This document shows positions 1-7,025 of a stretch of DNA of 12,089 bases, one piece after another. Source of the stretch: Nitrospinota bacterium (GTDB taxonomy: Bacteria > Nitrospinota > Nitrospinia > UBA9942 > JAHJSF01). Location of the stretch: positions 1 to 12,089 of the forward strand of contig JAHJSF010000136.1 in the NCBI GenBank assembly GCA_018830405.1. The letters are read 5' to 3'. Position 1 is the stretch's first letter, and each line of letters opens with the position of its first letter. Below the pieces are notes generated by a model that saw only the letters and a program-made list of their open reading frames with translations, was not told the origin of the DNA and searched no databases. The translations under genes were made by a program, and so were the position numbers.

Positions 1-783
1 AAAGAGGGGGCGGTCTCCTATCTCTATTATGCGGATAGGATTGTCCAGTTTCCATTGGCGACCTTCGGGATAGCCTTCGGGACGGCCATTCTCCCTTCTC
101 TGTCGAGGCTGGCCGCCAAGAATCAACTGGATGAGATAAGGGATACCCTATCCTTCGGACTCAGGTTTACCTTTTTTATAACCATTCCGGCCATGGTGGC
201 CCTGGCAATTCTGGCCAAACCAATTATTACCATTCTCTTTGAGCGGGGAAAGTTTGGGGCTGCAGACTCGGCCAATACCGCCGGAGCCCTTGTTGCCTAC
301 ACAATCGGTCTATGGGCCTTTTCTGGGATTAAGATTCTGGCTCCCGCCTACTATTCGATGAAGGATACCAAGACCCCCGTCAGGATAGCCATTGTGGCTA
401 TGTTGTCCAATGTTGTCCTAAACCTCATCCTGATGAGGCCATTGCAGCATATGGGAATTGCCCTGGCTACATCGTTGTCGGCGACCATCAATATAGCCCT
501 GCTTATCTACTATTTAGAGGCGCGTGTGGGGAGACTTGATTGGCACAATGTGGCGGTCTCTCTCCTCAGGATAATCTTTGCTGCGACTATAATGGGCGGG
601 GCTTGTTACCTGATGCTCTTTACCCGCGATTCATACACTATGCGGATGGGACAGGTTTTGTGGTTGGTTATGACGATGATGATTGGTCTTTCAACCTATC
701 TTATAGCCTCATATCTTGTTAAGGCGGAAGAGATGCATTTCTTTATTGATGTGGTTGTCGGCAGGCTGAAAAGAAAGGGGTAA
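1..783 (+). CDS. murJ: Lipid II flippase MurJ (MviN), C-terminal part
   Basis: The reading frame is open from base 1 to the TAA at 781-783, giving about 260 residues of a protein that normally has about 500, so the N-terminal half lies upstream of the window. MurJ is the inner-membrane MOP-superfamily flippase that moves lipid II to the periplasm for peptidoglycan synthesis. The visible part begins with the family motif YYADRIVQFP, followed by GTAILPSLSR and the FERGKF segment. A series of hydrophobic helices follows, and the protein ends in a basic tail (GRLKRKG). An in-frame TTG at 55 is internal to this conserved region and is not the start. The stop codon touches the left arm of a palindromic repeat that begins at 783. 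Recognition as MurJ is firm; only the gene's beginning is missing. Confidence 0.93.
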   Translation, partial: KEGAVSYLYYADRIVQFPLATFGIAFGTAILPSLSRLAAKNQLDEIRDTLSFGLRFTFFITIPAMVALAILAKPIITILFERGKFGAADSANTAGALVAYTIGLWAFSGIKILAPAYYSMKDTKTPVRIAIVAMLSNVVLNLILMRPLQHMGIALATSLSATINIALLIYYLEARVGRLDWHNVAVSLLRIIFAATIMGGACYLMLFTRDSYTMRMGQVLWLVMTMMIGLSTYLIASYLVKAEEMHFFIDVVVGRLKRKG

Positions 784-908
784 TTCCAATTCTAAATCAA
801 AGCGCTATCTTCGTTGGCATCGGCAATCGGCGCCTCGACGTATGAAAAATACGTCTGCGTTGTCTCTGCCTTGCCGCCTTGATTTCATCTTTGATTTAGA
901 ACCGGAAT
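783..908. repeat. Miniature palindromic repeat A, directly after murJ
   Basis: The ends are inverted repeats: ATTCCAATTCTAAATCAAAG at 783-802 matches the reverse complement of 889-908 at 18 of 20 positions. The centre holds a perfect 7-bp hairpin (GACGTAT/ATACGTC, loop GAAAA) at 837-855. The left interior (CGTTGGCATCG, GCGCCTCGAC) and the right interior (CCTTGCCGCCTTG, then a TTTGAT tail) match the element at 8494-8653, so the two belong to one family. The first base is also the last base of the murJ stop codon. It has no coding capacity. It could act as a transcription or mRNA-stability barrier after murJ, but that is inference. Confidence 0.75.
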
Positions 909-928
909 AATACGGCGACCCCAAAAAC

Positions 929-997
929 TATACAGAGCGGCAGAAAAAAGTAGACCAAGGCGGGACGAAGGCATACAAATTTATGTCGCTCTGTCTA
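929..997. repeat. Short palindromic repeat B, overlapping the acyl ligase stop
   Basis: About 69 bp with terminal inverted repeats: TATACAGAGCGGCAGAAA from 929 pairs with the reverse complement of the right end (TAGACAGAGCGACATAAA), with four differences over 18 positions. ACAGAGCG/CGCTCTGT at 932-939 and 987-994 is perfect. The interior carries CCAAGGCGGGACGAAGG, which resembles the CAAGGCGGCAAGG core seen on the opposite strand of repeats A and E. It may therefore be a shorter, inverted family member. The right end includes the TAG stop codon (995-997) of the minus-strand acyl ligase. Confidence 0.5.
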
Positions 998-2923
998 CCC
1001 CTTGGTTTTTCTGTTCAGGATATCTTCCAGGTCTTTAAGGGTTTGAACCGAGATCATCTCTTCCTCGCTGAACTTTATACCATGGTTCTGCTCAAGTCCG
1101 CTGAATAGGGAGAATTTGGCGAGTGAGTCTAGTCCCAAATCTGTGTCAAGGTGACTATCCATAGAGAGATTTTCCGATATTCTTAGAAGCTTATTTATTT
1201 CATCAAGAAAATCATTGCCGGAGACAGATTCGCTCGGGACTGTTTTAGGTTTTACCCTTCTTTCGAGTATTTCGGCGACTTTAAATCTTCTCAGCTTACC
1301 CATGGGTGTTCTTGGCAAATCTTCGAAGATAAGCTCTACTCTGGTAACCTTCTGAAAGGAGGGGAGTACTTTGGCCGATTCTTCTATGCTGGATTTAATC
1401 TCTTCAAATATTTCGTCCCTATGTTTTCCTGCAAAATAGTCTTCGCACGGATTAATCAAAACGGCTAAATATTCTCTTTCTCCTTCTTTGAGCATGATGA
1501 TGCAAAGATCTTTTATCTTTTCCGGATTGGCATACAATTGTTCCAGTTCTTGCGGGTAGATGTTTTTACCGTTGGAGAGGATAATTACCTCCTTCTTCCG
1601 TCCGGTAATATATATAGCGCCGCTTTCGCTGATTCTGCCAATATCCCCGGTGTAGAACCAGTCGTTTCTTACCGCCTCGGCGGTCAAATCTGGCCTCTTG
1701 TAGTAACCCATCATTACGTTTGGCCCTTTGATGCAGATCTCTCCTTCAGGGTCGGCCAAGTCTTTTTTGGTCAGCTTTATCTCTACTCCGGGGGCGGCTC
1801 TTCCGACTGATCCGGGGAGGGGAGTTCGGAGAGAATTTATGGCGGCAATGGGAGATGTCTCGGTCAGCCCGTAGGCCTCCAATATAGTGAACCCGATGGC
1901 GTGAAGATTGCGGTGAAGTTCTTTGCCCAGGGGCGCTCCCCCACAGGCAAAGCACCTGAAGTTGGGGAAGTTTTTGTGTATGGAACCAAAGATTATCTTC
2001 CCGCAGGGAAGGCTGCATCTGTCGAGAAAACGGGATATCTTGAGAAGATTCTTGAATATATTCTGCTTTATCTGCGGTTGGGCCTTAATCTTTTCGGTAA
2101 TATTGTCCCACATCAGTTCGAGAAGTCTCGGGACGGTAATAAGAGTTGTCCCCCCATGCTTCTTTATGGCCCCGAAAATATCCTCTCCCTTTAGAGATTT
2201 AACCAAGATGGTTGTTCCCCCTAAGTAGAGGGGAAGGATAACCGTTCCCATGAATGGATAGACATGGTGAAAGGGGAGGAAAGAGACAAATCTGTCCTCG
2301 GCCGAGTAGTATTTATCGGCTATCATCTCAAGGTTAGAGAGATAGTTTAACTGGCTAAGCATTACCCCCTTGGGTTCGGCCGTAGTCCCTGAGGTGAAGA
2401 TAATTGACATCGGCTGGTCGGCGGGGAAGGGGTGTATTGTCGGTTCGACATAGTTTGATAGGGGGGCAATCTCATCTATAAATATCTTCTTGTCTGTTTT
2501 TTTGAAAACGCCGGAAAATTTTTTATCACAGAGTATCAAAGATGGTTCGGTAAAGTCCTCTATATTGGCAAACTCAGACTCGGTGAAGTTGGCGTCCCCG
2601 TGAACCACGGTCAGTCCGCTCATATGGGCAGCCAGATAGGCTGCCGACCAGTGGGGAGAATTTTCCCCTACCAATATTGCTCTTCCCCCGGCGGGGACAT
2701 TCTCTTTGTCTATGGCGTTTTTAAGGGAAAGGATCAGCTTAAGAAAATCGCGGTAGATAAGGGAGTGGGCCTGGTCATTCTGATAATAGATGTAGGCCGG
2801 CTTGTCTTCCAGCCTGAGGCAGTTGCCTAAGATGCGGTTTAGGATAGGTTCCATAACTTTCCCCAGATGTTTATATTGGGCCGAAAAGCGACCCCATTTT
2901 AATTGTAGCAGAATTTTGTTCAT
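995..2923 (-). CDS. AMP-dependent acyl-CoA/acyl-ACP ligase with C-terminal carrier domain
   Basis: An adenylate-forming (ANL superfamily) ligase that activates a carboxylic acid, probably a fatty acid, with ATP. Residues are counted from the ATG at 2923. Motif A3 TSGTTAEPKGV is at 177-187, YGLTETSP at 351-358, YTGD at 424-427 and GRKKEVI at 441-447. The C-terminal catalytic lysine is K543 in PRTPMGKLRR. Residues about 575-642 form an extra acyl-carrier-like domain, with GLDSL placing the phosphopantetheine-attachment serine at S600. This fusion suggests the acyl group may be loaded onto the protein's own carrier; the substrate cannot be told. The ATG at 2854 (protein starting MEPILNRIL) is an alternative and perhaps better start, because purine-rich GGGGAAAG precedes it and nothing SD-like precedes 2923. 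It follows gatB on the same strand and may be cotranscribed with it. Confidence 0.88.
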   Translation of the reverse strand: MNKILLQLKWGRFSAQYKHLGKVMEPILNRILGNCLRLEDKPAYIYYQNDQAHSLIYRDFLKLILSLKNAIDKENVPAGGRAILVGENSPHWSAAYLAAHMSGLTVVHGDANFTESEFANIEDFTEPSLILCDKKFSGVFKKTDKKIFIDEIAPLSNYVEPTIHPFPADQPMSIIFTSGTTAEPKGVMLSQLNYLSNLEMIADKYYSAEDRFVSFLPFHHVYPFMGTVILPLYLGGTTILVKSLKGEDIFGAIKKHGGTTLITVPRLLELMWDNITEKIKAQPQIKQNIFKNLLKISRFLDRCSLPCGKIIFGSIHKNFPNFRCFACGGAPLGKELHRNLHAIGFTILEAYGLTETSPIAAINSLRTPLPGSVGRAAPGVEIKLTKKDLADPEGEICIKGPNVMMGYYKRPDLTAEAVRNDWFYTGDIGRISESGAIYITGRKKEVIILSNGKNIYPQELEQLYANPEKIKDLCIIMLKEGEREYLAVLINPCEDYFAGKHRDEIFEEIKSSIEESAKVLPSFQKVTRVELIFEDLPRTPMGKLRRFKVAEILERRVKPKTVPSESVSGNDFLDEINKLLRISENLSMDSHLDTDLGLDSLAKFSLFSGLEQNHGIKFSEEEMISVQTLKDLEDILNRKTKG

Positions 2924-2989
2924 ATCTGGATTTATATTTGGAAATTTTTATAGATAGGAGCAACCATCCGAAAAGAGAACAAGCCCCCT

Positions 2990-4417
2990 TTACAGCTTTT
3001 CTTTAAGGAGTTCGTTGACCGTCTGTGGATTGGCCTTCCCCTTGCTGGCCTTCAAGACCTGTCCTACGAAGAACCCGAATAGCCTATCCTTCCCCCCTCT
3101 GTAGTCTTCAGCTTCTTGAGGGTGGCTGGCGATTACCTCGTCTATTATCTTGGCAATGTCATCCTTCCCGCTTATCTGGGCCAACCCCTTCTCCTCGACA
3201 ATCTCTTGGGCGGTCTTATTCTCTTTGGCCATATCTTCGAGGATGGCTTTCCCCATCTTGCCGCTTATCTTCCCCTCCTCTATCATGACCAGAAGTTCGG
3301 ACAGCCTTTCAGGGGTAACGTTAAAGTCGGCTACATTGATGTTGCCATCCTTTAGAAGTCTAAGGACTTCCCCCATTATCCAGTTACTGGAGGCCTTAGG
3401 GTTGTTATATTTTGAGACGGTTTTCTCAAAATAGTCTCCCAAGGCTATCGAGGAAGAGAGGACACCGACATCATATTCAGAGAGAGAGTATTCGGAGATA
3501 AAGCGCTGCCTCTTGGCCTCGGGAAGCTCTGGCAATTCCTTTCTTATCTCCTCAACCCATGAATTCTTGACCACTATCGGCTGAAGGTCAGGTTCGGGGA
3601 AGTATCTGTAATCGTGGGCCTCCTCTTTGCTACGCATCGAAATAGTAATACCTTTGGCCGAGTCGAATAAGCGTGTTTCCTGAATTATTCTTCCCCCATC
3701 CTCCAATATCTCAATCTGCCGCTCAATCTCATACTCTATAGCCTTCTGCATGAAACGGAACGAGTTTAGGTTTTTAATCTCCGCCCTGGTTCCAAAGGTA
3801 TTACTTCCTACGGGCATGACCGATACGTTGGCGTCACAGCGGAGTGACCCCTCCTCCATATTGCAGTCGCTGACCTCGATATATTCGAGTATCTCCTTCA
3901 GCCTGGTCATATACTCCTTGGCCTCCTCGGACGACCTCATATCGGGTTCGCTGACGATCTCCATCAGGGGAACCCCGGCCCTGTTTAGGTCAACATAGGA
4001 GTTTTGGTCTCCCCCGTCACCATGTATAAGCTTCCCGGCATCCTCTTCCATGTGGAGTCTGGTGATGCCTATTCTCTTCTTGGCCCCCTCCAAGCCTATA
4101 TCTATGTAGCCGCCCGTGGCTATAGGGAGGTCATACTGAGATATCTGATATCCTTTGGGGAGGTCCGGGTAAAAGTAGTTTTTGCGGGCGAACTGGTTTA
4201 GAGGTTCTATCTTGCAGTTTATGGCCAAAGAGGTCTTTATAGCCAACTCAACCCCTTTTTTATTTATAACGGGGAGCATGCCTGGCATTCCAAGGCATAT
4301 TGGGCAGACGTTGTTGTTAGGTTTCTCTCCGAATCTAGTGGAGCAGGCACAGAACATCTTGGTCTCTGTCTTAGATTGGACGTGAACTTCCAAGCCTATA
4401 ACCGGTATGTATTCCAT
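2990..4417 (-). CDS. gatB: Asp-tRNA(Asn)/Glu-tRNA(Gln) amidotransferase subunit B
   Basis: GatB is the tRNA-binding, kinase-like subunit of the GatCAB complex. That complex converts misacylated Glu-tRNA(Gln) or Asp-tRNA(Asn) to the amide form in the cytoplasm. The 475-residue product matches the family length. It starts with the signature [12 protein letters not shown], then the metal-binding cysteines C23, C25, C38 and C41 (MFCACS...CPICLG). [36 protein letters not shown] and [15 protein letters not shown] follow, with a YqeY-like helical C-terminal region. The start at 4417 is chosen because AGGAG lies 5 bases upstream and the family begins there. A longer frame from 4453 adds 12 unrelated residues. 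gatA and gatC are not in the window. The tRNA-Glu gene lies just upstream on the same strand. Confidence 0.96.
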   Translation of the reverse strand: MEYIPVIGLEVHVQSKTETKMFCACSTRFGEKPNNNVCPICLGMPGMLPVINKKGVELAIKTSLAINCKIEPLNQFARKNYFYPDLPKGYQISQYDLPIATGGYIDIGLEGAKKRIGITRLHMEEDAGKLIHGDGGDQNSYVDLNRAGVPLMEIVSEPDMRSSEEAKEYMTRLKEILEYIEVSDCNMEEGSLRCDANVSVMPVGSNTFGTRAEIKNLNSFRFMQKAIEYEIERQIEILEDGGRIIQETRLFDSAKGITISMRSKEEAHDYRYFPEPDLQPIVVKNSWVEEIRKELPELPEAKRQRFISEYSLSEYDVGVLSSSIALGDYFEKTVSKYNNPKASSNWIMGEVLRLLKDGNINVADFNVTPERLSELLVMIEEGKISGKMGKAILEDMAKENKTAQEIVEEKGLAQISGKDDIAKIIDEVIASHPQEAEDYRGGKDRLFGFFVGQVLKASKGKANPQTVNELLKEKL

Positions 4418-4458
4418 AAGGTCTCCTGCGTCTCCTAAAAGAAGAGCAAACATAGTGT

Positions 4459-4615
4459 TTAGTTGTATAATTCTGCGTCAGTATCAAGACCGAGAATTTG
4501 GCGCGGCTGGCACGAAGACAACCGCAGCCATAGCACGCACGGCCTATGGCGAGGATTGACGACAAAGCCGGGCGTGTCAAAGGCCGGTCGGCTACAGCAA
4601 AATTTATGCAATTAA
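4459..4615. repeat. Miniature palindromic repeat C, between gatB and tRNA-Glu
   Basis: The ends are imperfect inverted repeats: TTAGTTGTATAATTCTGC at 4459-4475 pairs with the reverse complement of 4597-4615 (TTAATTGCATAAATTTTGC), with three differences and one gap. A central hairpin CCATAG/CTATGG and partly palindromic flanks (GCACGAAGACAACCGCAG against the other arm) give the whole 157-bp unit a long imperfect stem. The interior resembles the ACGAAG-CAACGCAG stretch of repeat E on its reverse strand. A frame of 82 codons crosses it on the minus strand but matches no recognisable protein. Confidence 0.55.
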
Positions 4616-4624
4616 GCACAAGAG

Positions 4625-4699
4625 CGTCCCCAAGGGGATTTGAACCCCTGTCGCCGCCGTGAAAGGGCGGTGTCCTGGGCCTGACTAGACGATGGGGAC
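4625..4699 (-). tRNA. tRNA-Glu (UUC)
   Basis: Read on the minus strand, the acceptor stem GTCCCCA pairs perfectly with TGGGGAC, followed by discriminator G at 4625. The anticodon stem is CCGCC/GGCGG around the loop CTTTCAC, giving anticodon TTC. The T arm is GGGGTTCAAATCCCC. The gene is 75 bases long, normal for tRNA-Glu, and CCA is not encoded. It lies downstream of tRNA-Lys on the same strand, with a repeat between them, and is probably on the same transcript. Its product, once charged with Glu, is also the natural counterpart of the GatCAB pathway encoded next door, though the adjacency may be chance. Confidence 0.95.
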
Positions 4700-4712
4700 G
4701 TATAAGTCATAA

Positions 4713-4816
4713 ATAAGAGTCGTCTTCAAATTATTCCCCCTTAACAAAGGGGGGTAGGGGGTTGTAGGTTGCCTCCTCCTTGCTTCCTTGTTACCGATTT
4801 GAATCCGGCTTCTTAT
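4713..4816. repeat. Miniature palindromic repeat D, between the two tRNA genes
   Basis: The terminal inverted repeats are ATAAGAGTCGTCTTCAAAT from 4713 and, reading inward from 4816, ATAAGAAGCCGGATTCAAAT. The interior shares the stretch CCCCCTTAACAAAGGGGG, then TAGGGGGTTGTAG, then CCTCCTTGC.CCTTG with repeat E at 8494-8653, in the same orientation. The left ACAACCCCCT arm present in repeat E is missing here, so this copy looks shortened. It sits in the tRNA-Lys to tRNA-Glu spacer and would be removed during tRNA processing if the two are cotranscribed. Confidence 0.7.
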
Positions 4817-4825
4817 ATAATAAAG

Positions 4826-4898
4826 TGAGCCGCCTCGGGATCGAACCGAGGACAACCGCCTTAAAAGGGCGATGCTCTACCAACTGAGCTAGCGGCTC
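4826..4898 (-). tRNA. tRNA-Lys (UUU)
   Basis: On the minus strand the acceptor stem GAGCCGC pairs with GCGGCTC, with discriminator A. The D arm contains AGCTCAGTTGGTAGAGC. The anticodon loop CTTTTAA sits between TCGCC and GGCGG (one G-T pair), giving anticodon TTT. The T arm is CTCGGTTCGATCCCGAG. The gene is 73 bases without an encoded CCA. It is the first gene behind the promoter at 4918-4947. Confidence 0.96.
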
Positions 4899-4917
4899 AT
4901 AAATTCAACAGCCCATC

Positions 4918-4947
4918 ATTGTATTTCATTGACGTTTGCTAAGTCAA
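4918..4947 (-). promoter_or_regulatory. sigma70-type promoter for the tRNA-Lys/tRNA-Glu unit
   Basis: On the minus strand, TTGACT (4942-4947) and TACAAT (4918-4923) are separated by 18 bases; each hexamer matches the consensus at five of six positions. A GC-rich stretch (GATGGGC) follows the -10 box, as is common for stable-RNA promoters under stringent control. The -10 box ends about 20 bases before the tRNA. The -35 region lies inside a small palindrome (CATTGAC/GTCAATG, 4928-4950). Confidence 0.65.
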
Positions 4948-4980
4948 TGAGAAACATGGGACTCTTGTAAAAAAGAGGTG

Positions 4981-5010
4981 TTGACACCGAGTAAAGGGGT
5001 GGAATAGAGT
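4981..5010 (+). promoter_or_regulatory. Possible promoter upstream of the cassette block
   Basis: A perfect TTGACA at 4981-4986 is followed, after 18 bases, by TAGAGT (5005-5010), which matches the -10 consensus at four of six positions. It points toward the plus-strand cassette gene at 5106 and could drive it in the absence of an integron Pc promoter. The -10 is weak, so this is only a candidate. The rest of 5011-5086 shows no attI, attC or gene that I can recognise. Confidence 0.35.
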
Positions 5011-5086
5011 CTAAAAATAGATAGGGAAGGTAAAAAGGTAACGAAAGAGCTATCTTTACCAATTTATACAGACAGTATATTTGTTG

Positions 5087-5941
5087 TTATGTTTTGGGAT
5101 CAACAATGAATGATAAAACTGAATCACAATCTTTATCTACTCCACTCTTTGGATTACTTGGTTCTCTTGGACACTCAGAATTTAGATGGTATCACCATTT
5201 TGATACAGGAACACTTTTTTGGTCACTGACAAGACTGTTCGGATTTTACCATAGGATTATTTTATCCCTTCAATTACAGAGAGAACAACGTGTTTTTCTG
5301 GATTCAGATATTGAAAGTTTTATAATTAGGATGCGTATAGTCCTTAACGATACTGCGTTTATTATCAGACAACTCCTGCCAAAAAACGAACAGGGTTTGA
5401 AAGGCCCTAAAGGAGGTGTTCATCCCAGAAATAAAGAAATGTCGATGATGGATATATTTAAGTATATTGAGAAAAATCCAAATGACTTTCACGAATTCAC
5501 TAACGTACTAAAGCAAAATAGGGATTGGATCTTCAGATTAAGAGATCAACGTGACAATATCATTCATTATAAGTCTAAAGTCATAATCTTCGAGACTGAA
5601 CCAAATATTTCATTTGCGATGCTAAATGCCGCAGGCACTGAAGTAACTGAACCCACTGAGGATGGAGGACAGCGTGTAGTTACGACTCCTATATTTGAGT
5701 ACATAAATTCCCAGACATTGTCTTTACACAAATTTTTACATGTCGATTTAGTAAGTGCTATCGAACAATATATTAAAAGAAGTGGTATGAAGTTTAGTGA
5801 AGTTGGGGAAAATCCAAGGATGACATGTATGGGAATTCCTTTATTTAAGGAAATCAATAGCATAGAAACATAACAAGTCGTTTGAGACGGATTTCTTGGG
5901 GCACCGCTTTGCTCTGCCCCAAGAAACCGCTCAACTCTGCG
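5087..5941 (+). mobile_element. Integron gene cassette (gene plus attC)
   Basis: The left boundary is G/TTATGT at 5086-5092 and the right boundary is G/TTAGCT at 5941-5947, the latter inside a well-formed attC. The 5' simple site of that attC, ACATAAC (5868-5874), is the exact reverse complement of GTTATGT at the cassette's own left end. That is expected if the 855-bp unit once closed into a circle with a fully paired R box. The gene starts only about 19 bases from the left boundary and its stop codon lies inside the attC 5' box, the usual compact cassette layout. No integron integrase or attI is in the window. Confidence 0.8.
5106..5873 (+). CDS. Cassette-borne protein with HEPN-like RDNIIH motif
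   Basis: A 255-residue, probably soluble, mostly helical protein that I cannot assign to a named family. Residues 144-154 read RLRDQRDNIIH. R149-D150-x3-H154 fits the Rx4H catalytic motif of HEPN RNases, which usually have a polar residue after the arginine. HEPN domains are common in toxins and abortive-infection proteins, so an RNase toxin or defence role is a reasonable guess but unproven. The N-terminal part contains a hydrophobic amphipathic stretch (about 38-60) with no clear signal peptide. I chose the ATG at 5106; an in-frame TTG at 5094 would add four residues and sits almost on the cassette boundary. Ribosome-binding signal is weak (GGGA). No antitoxin partner lies next to it in the same cassette. 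Base composition is AT-richer than the flanking core genes, consistent with acquisition. Confidence 0.75.
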   Translation: MNDKTESQSLSTPLFGLLGSLGHSEFRWYHHFDTGTLFWSLTRLFGFYHRIILSLQLQREQRVFLDSDIESFIIRMRIVLNDTAFIIRQLLPKNEQGLKGPKGGVHPRNKEMSMMDIFKYIEKNPNDFHEFTNVLKQNRDWIFRLRDQRDNIIHYKSKVIIFETEPNISFAMLNAAGTEVTEPTEDGGQRVVTTPIFEYINSQTLSLHKFLHVDLVSAIEQYIKRSGMKFSEVGENPRMTCMGIPLFKEINSIET

Positions 5942-5947
5942 TTAGCT
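5868..5947 (+). other. attC recombination site of an integron cassette
   Basis: The 80-bp site has all expected parts in order. They are a 5' R box ending AAC (5868-5874), an L box TTGAGACGG (5882-5890), and a 12-bp perfect stem TTTCTTGGGGCA/TGCCCCAAGAAA (5892-5903/5915-5926) with an 11-base loop. The second L box CCGCTCAA (5927-5934) and the terminal GTTAGCT (5941-5947) complete it. The first L box carries one additional A relative to the complement of the second (TTGAG-A-CGG against TTGAGCGG). This matches the extrahelical base that orients integrase recognition of the folded bottom strand. Recombination would cut between G5941 and T5942. Confidence 0.88.
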
Positions 5948-5990
5948 CCTTCCTTTAGGATAATGTGTTAAGAAAGAACATTTGCAGACT

Positions 5991-7025
5991 ATGAGCATTT
6001 ACGACCAAAGAGACAAGCCAGCATATGGATTATTAAAAACTGAACCTCACTACTCCAAGAATCAAAATATATTGAAGTGGTGGAATTCAGATTTGGACAA
6101 AGTATTAGTTTCTCAAATTTTGCGCTGGCAGTGGGTATGGTATTGGGGTATCACTGATGAAATAGTTAAACACACAACACCAGAAATAATTGAAAACTGG
6201 AAAAAAACTGACCCTCTTTGTTCAAAATACGCATGGTACAACATATTGATGAATTTTGCCGCAACACGAGCCGAGCAATTAGACTTTACAAAGGCAATTC
6301 GGAATCCACAAAAGAAAACATGCCTTTTGTGCAAGAATCATTTCACTGAAGACTCTTTGCCAATGCCATTAATTGAAAGGCTATGTATTGATAAACTGGA
6401 TTTTTGCGCTCCTTGTCTCAGAGATACAATCCTTCAAGGAACTGGTAATGACGCTTTACCTGAGAAGGATATACTTAAATATCTTCAAGATTTAGCATTA
6501 CTGATAGGACGCGTACCCACTCAAAATTTTGGTGAAGGTATCACAGATTTAAGAGAGATGAACAATAATGAAAGATTGGCTTTTTTAGAACTTCTGAGAA
6601 ATAAGCCTACCGTTGGACGCGTGAAATCAGCATTTAGTTCTTGGCTTAATGCACTTATACAAGCAGGCGTACTTGAAGATGGGACAAGGAAAACCAGCAG
6701 AGGCATTCACAGCATAGCAAAAGACGGTCACGTTTGTCTTTCGCTGGGAGAGAAAACGATTGATGATTACCTATCTTCACATGGTATTAATCACGACAAG
6801 GAGCCAAGATACCCAGAAGGCAATTATCGGGGCGACTTCAAAATTGGAACAACCTTTATTGAATATTTTGGACTTACCGGGAATCCTGACTATGACGCAA
6901 AAACAAAAGAAAAGATTCGATTATGCAAGAAACACAATATTGTGCTTGTGGCGATTTACCCACAGGACTTGGTAAGTCAACAAAAAATAGAAAGCAAATT
7001 ATCGGCATTGATTACAAAGGCATAA
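5991..7025 (+). CDS. Zinc-finger / endonuclease-associated-repeat / PD-(D/E)xK (Vsr-like) nuclease
   Basis: A 344-residue protein built from four parts. Residues 1-105 are an aromatic-rich N-terminal region of unknown role. Residues 111-142 hold two CxxC pairs (C111/C114 and C139/C142), a probable zinc-binding finger. Residues about 160-230 resemble the repeat found next to HNH and homing endonucleases (LGRVPTQ; later FSSWLNALIQAGVL), usually DNA binding. Residues about 250-340 look like a Vsr/EDxHD-type PD-(D/E)xK fold: E254 in LGEKTIDDYL, D282 in GDF, E291 in IEYFGL, then a lysine-rich helix and LVAIYPQDL. Probably a DNA endonuclease, for restriction, repair or mobility; no methyltransferase partner is present. 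The ATG at 5991 is chosen; an in-frame TTG at 5982 adds three residues. It lies right behind the attC, so it occupies the position of a second cassette. Confidence 0.75.
   Translation: MSIYDQRDKPAYGLLKTEPHYSKNQNILKWWNSDLDKVLVSQILRWQWVWYWGITDEIVKHTTPEIIENWKKTDPLCSKYAWYNILMNFAATRAEQLDFTKAIRNPQKKTCLLCKNHFTEDSLPMPLIERLCIDKLDFCAPCLRDTILQGTGNDALPEKDILKYLQDLALLIGRVPTQNFGEGITDLREMNNNERLAFLELLRNKPTVGRVKSAFSSWLNALIQAGVLEDGTRKTSRGIHSIAKDGHVCLSLGEKTIDDYLSSHGINHDKEPRYPEGNYRGDFKIGTTFIEYFGLTGNPDYDAKTKEKIRLCKKHNIVLVAIYPQDLVSQQKIESKLSALITKA

Noticed and set aside
4418-4453. Longer gatB start at 4453
   Set aside because: The extra 12 residues ([12 protein letters not shown]) are not part of the family N-terminus, and a good AGGAG lies before the ATG at 4417.
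4371-4619. Minus-strand open frame of 82 codons upstream of gatB
   Set aside because: It runs through palindromic repeat C and into the gatB start in another frame; the composition (Cys/Arg-rich, no motif) is that of translated repeat.
5011-5086. attI or attC immediately upstream of the first cassette
   Set aside because: Only GGTAAA/TTTACC pairing and an isolated GTAAC were found; no L-box symmetry or hairpin of attC type.
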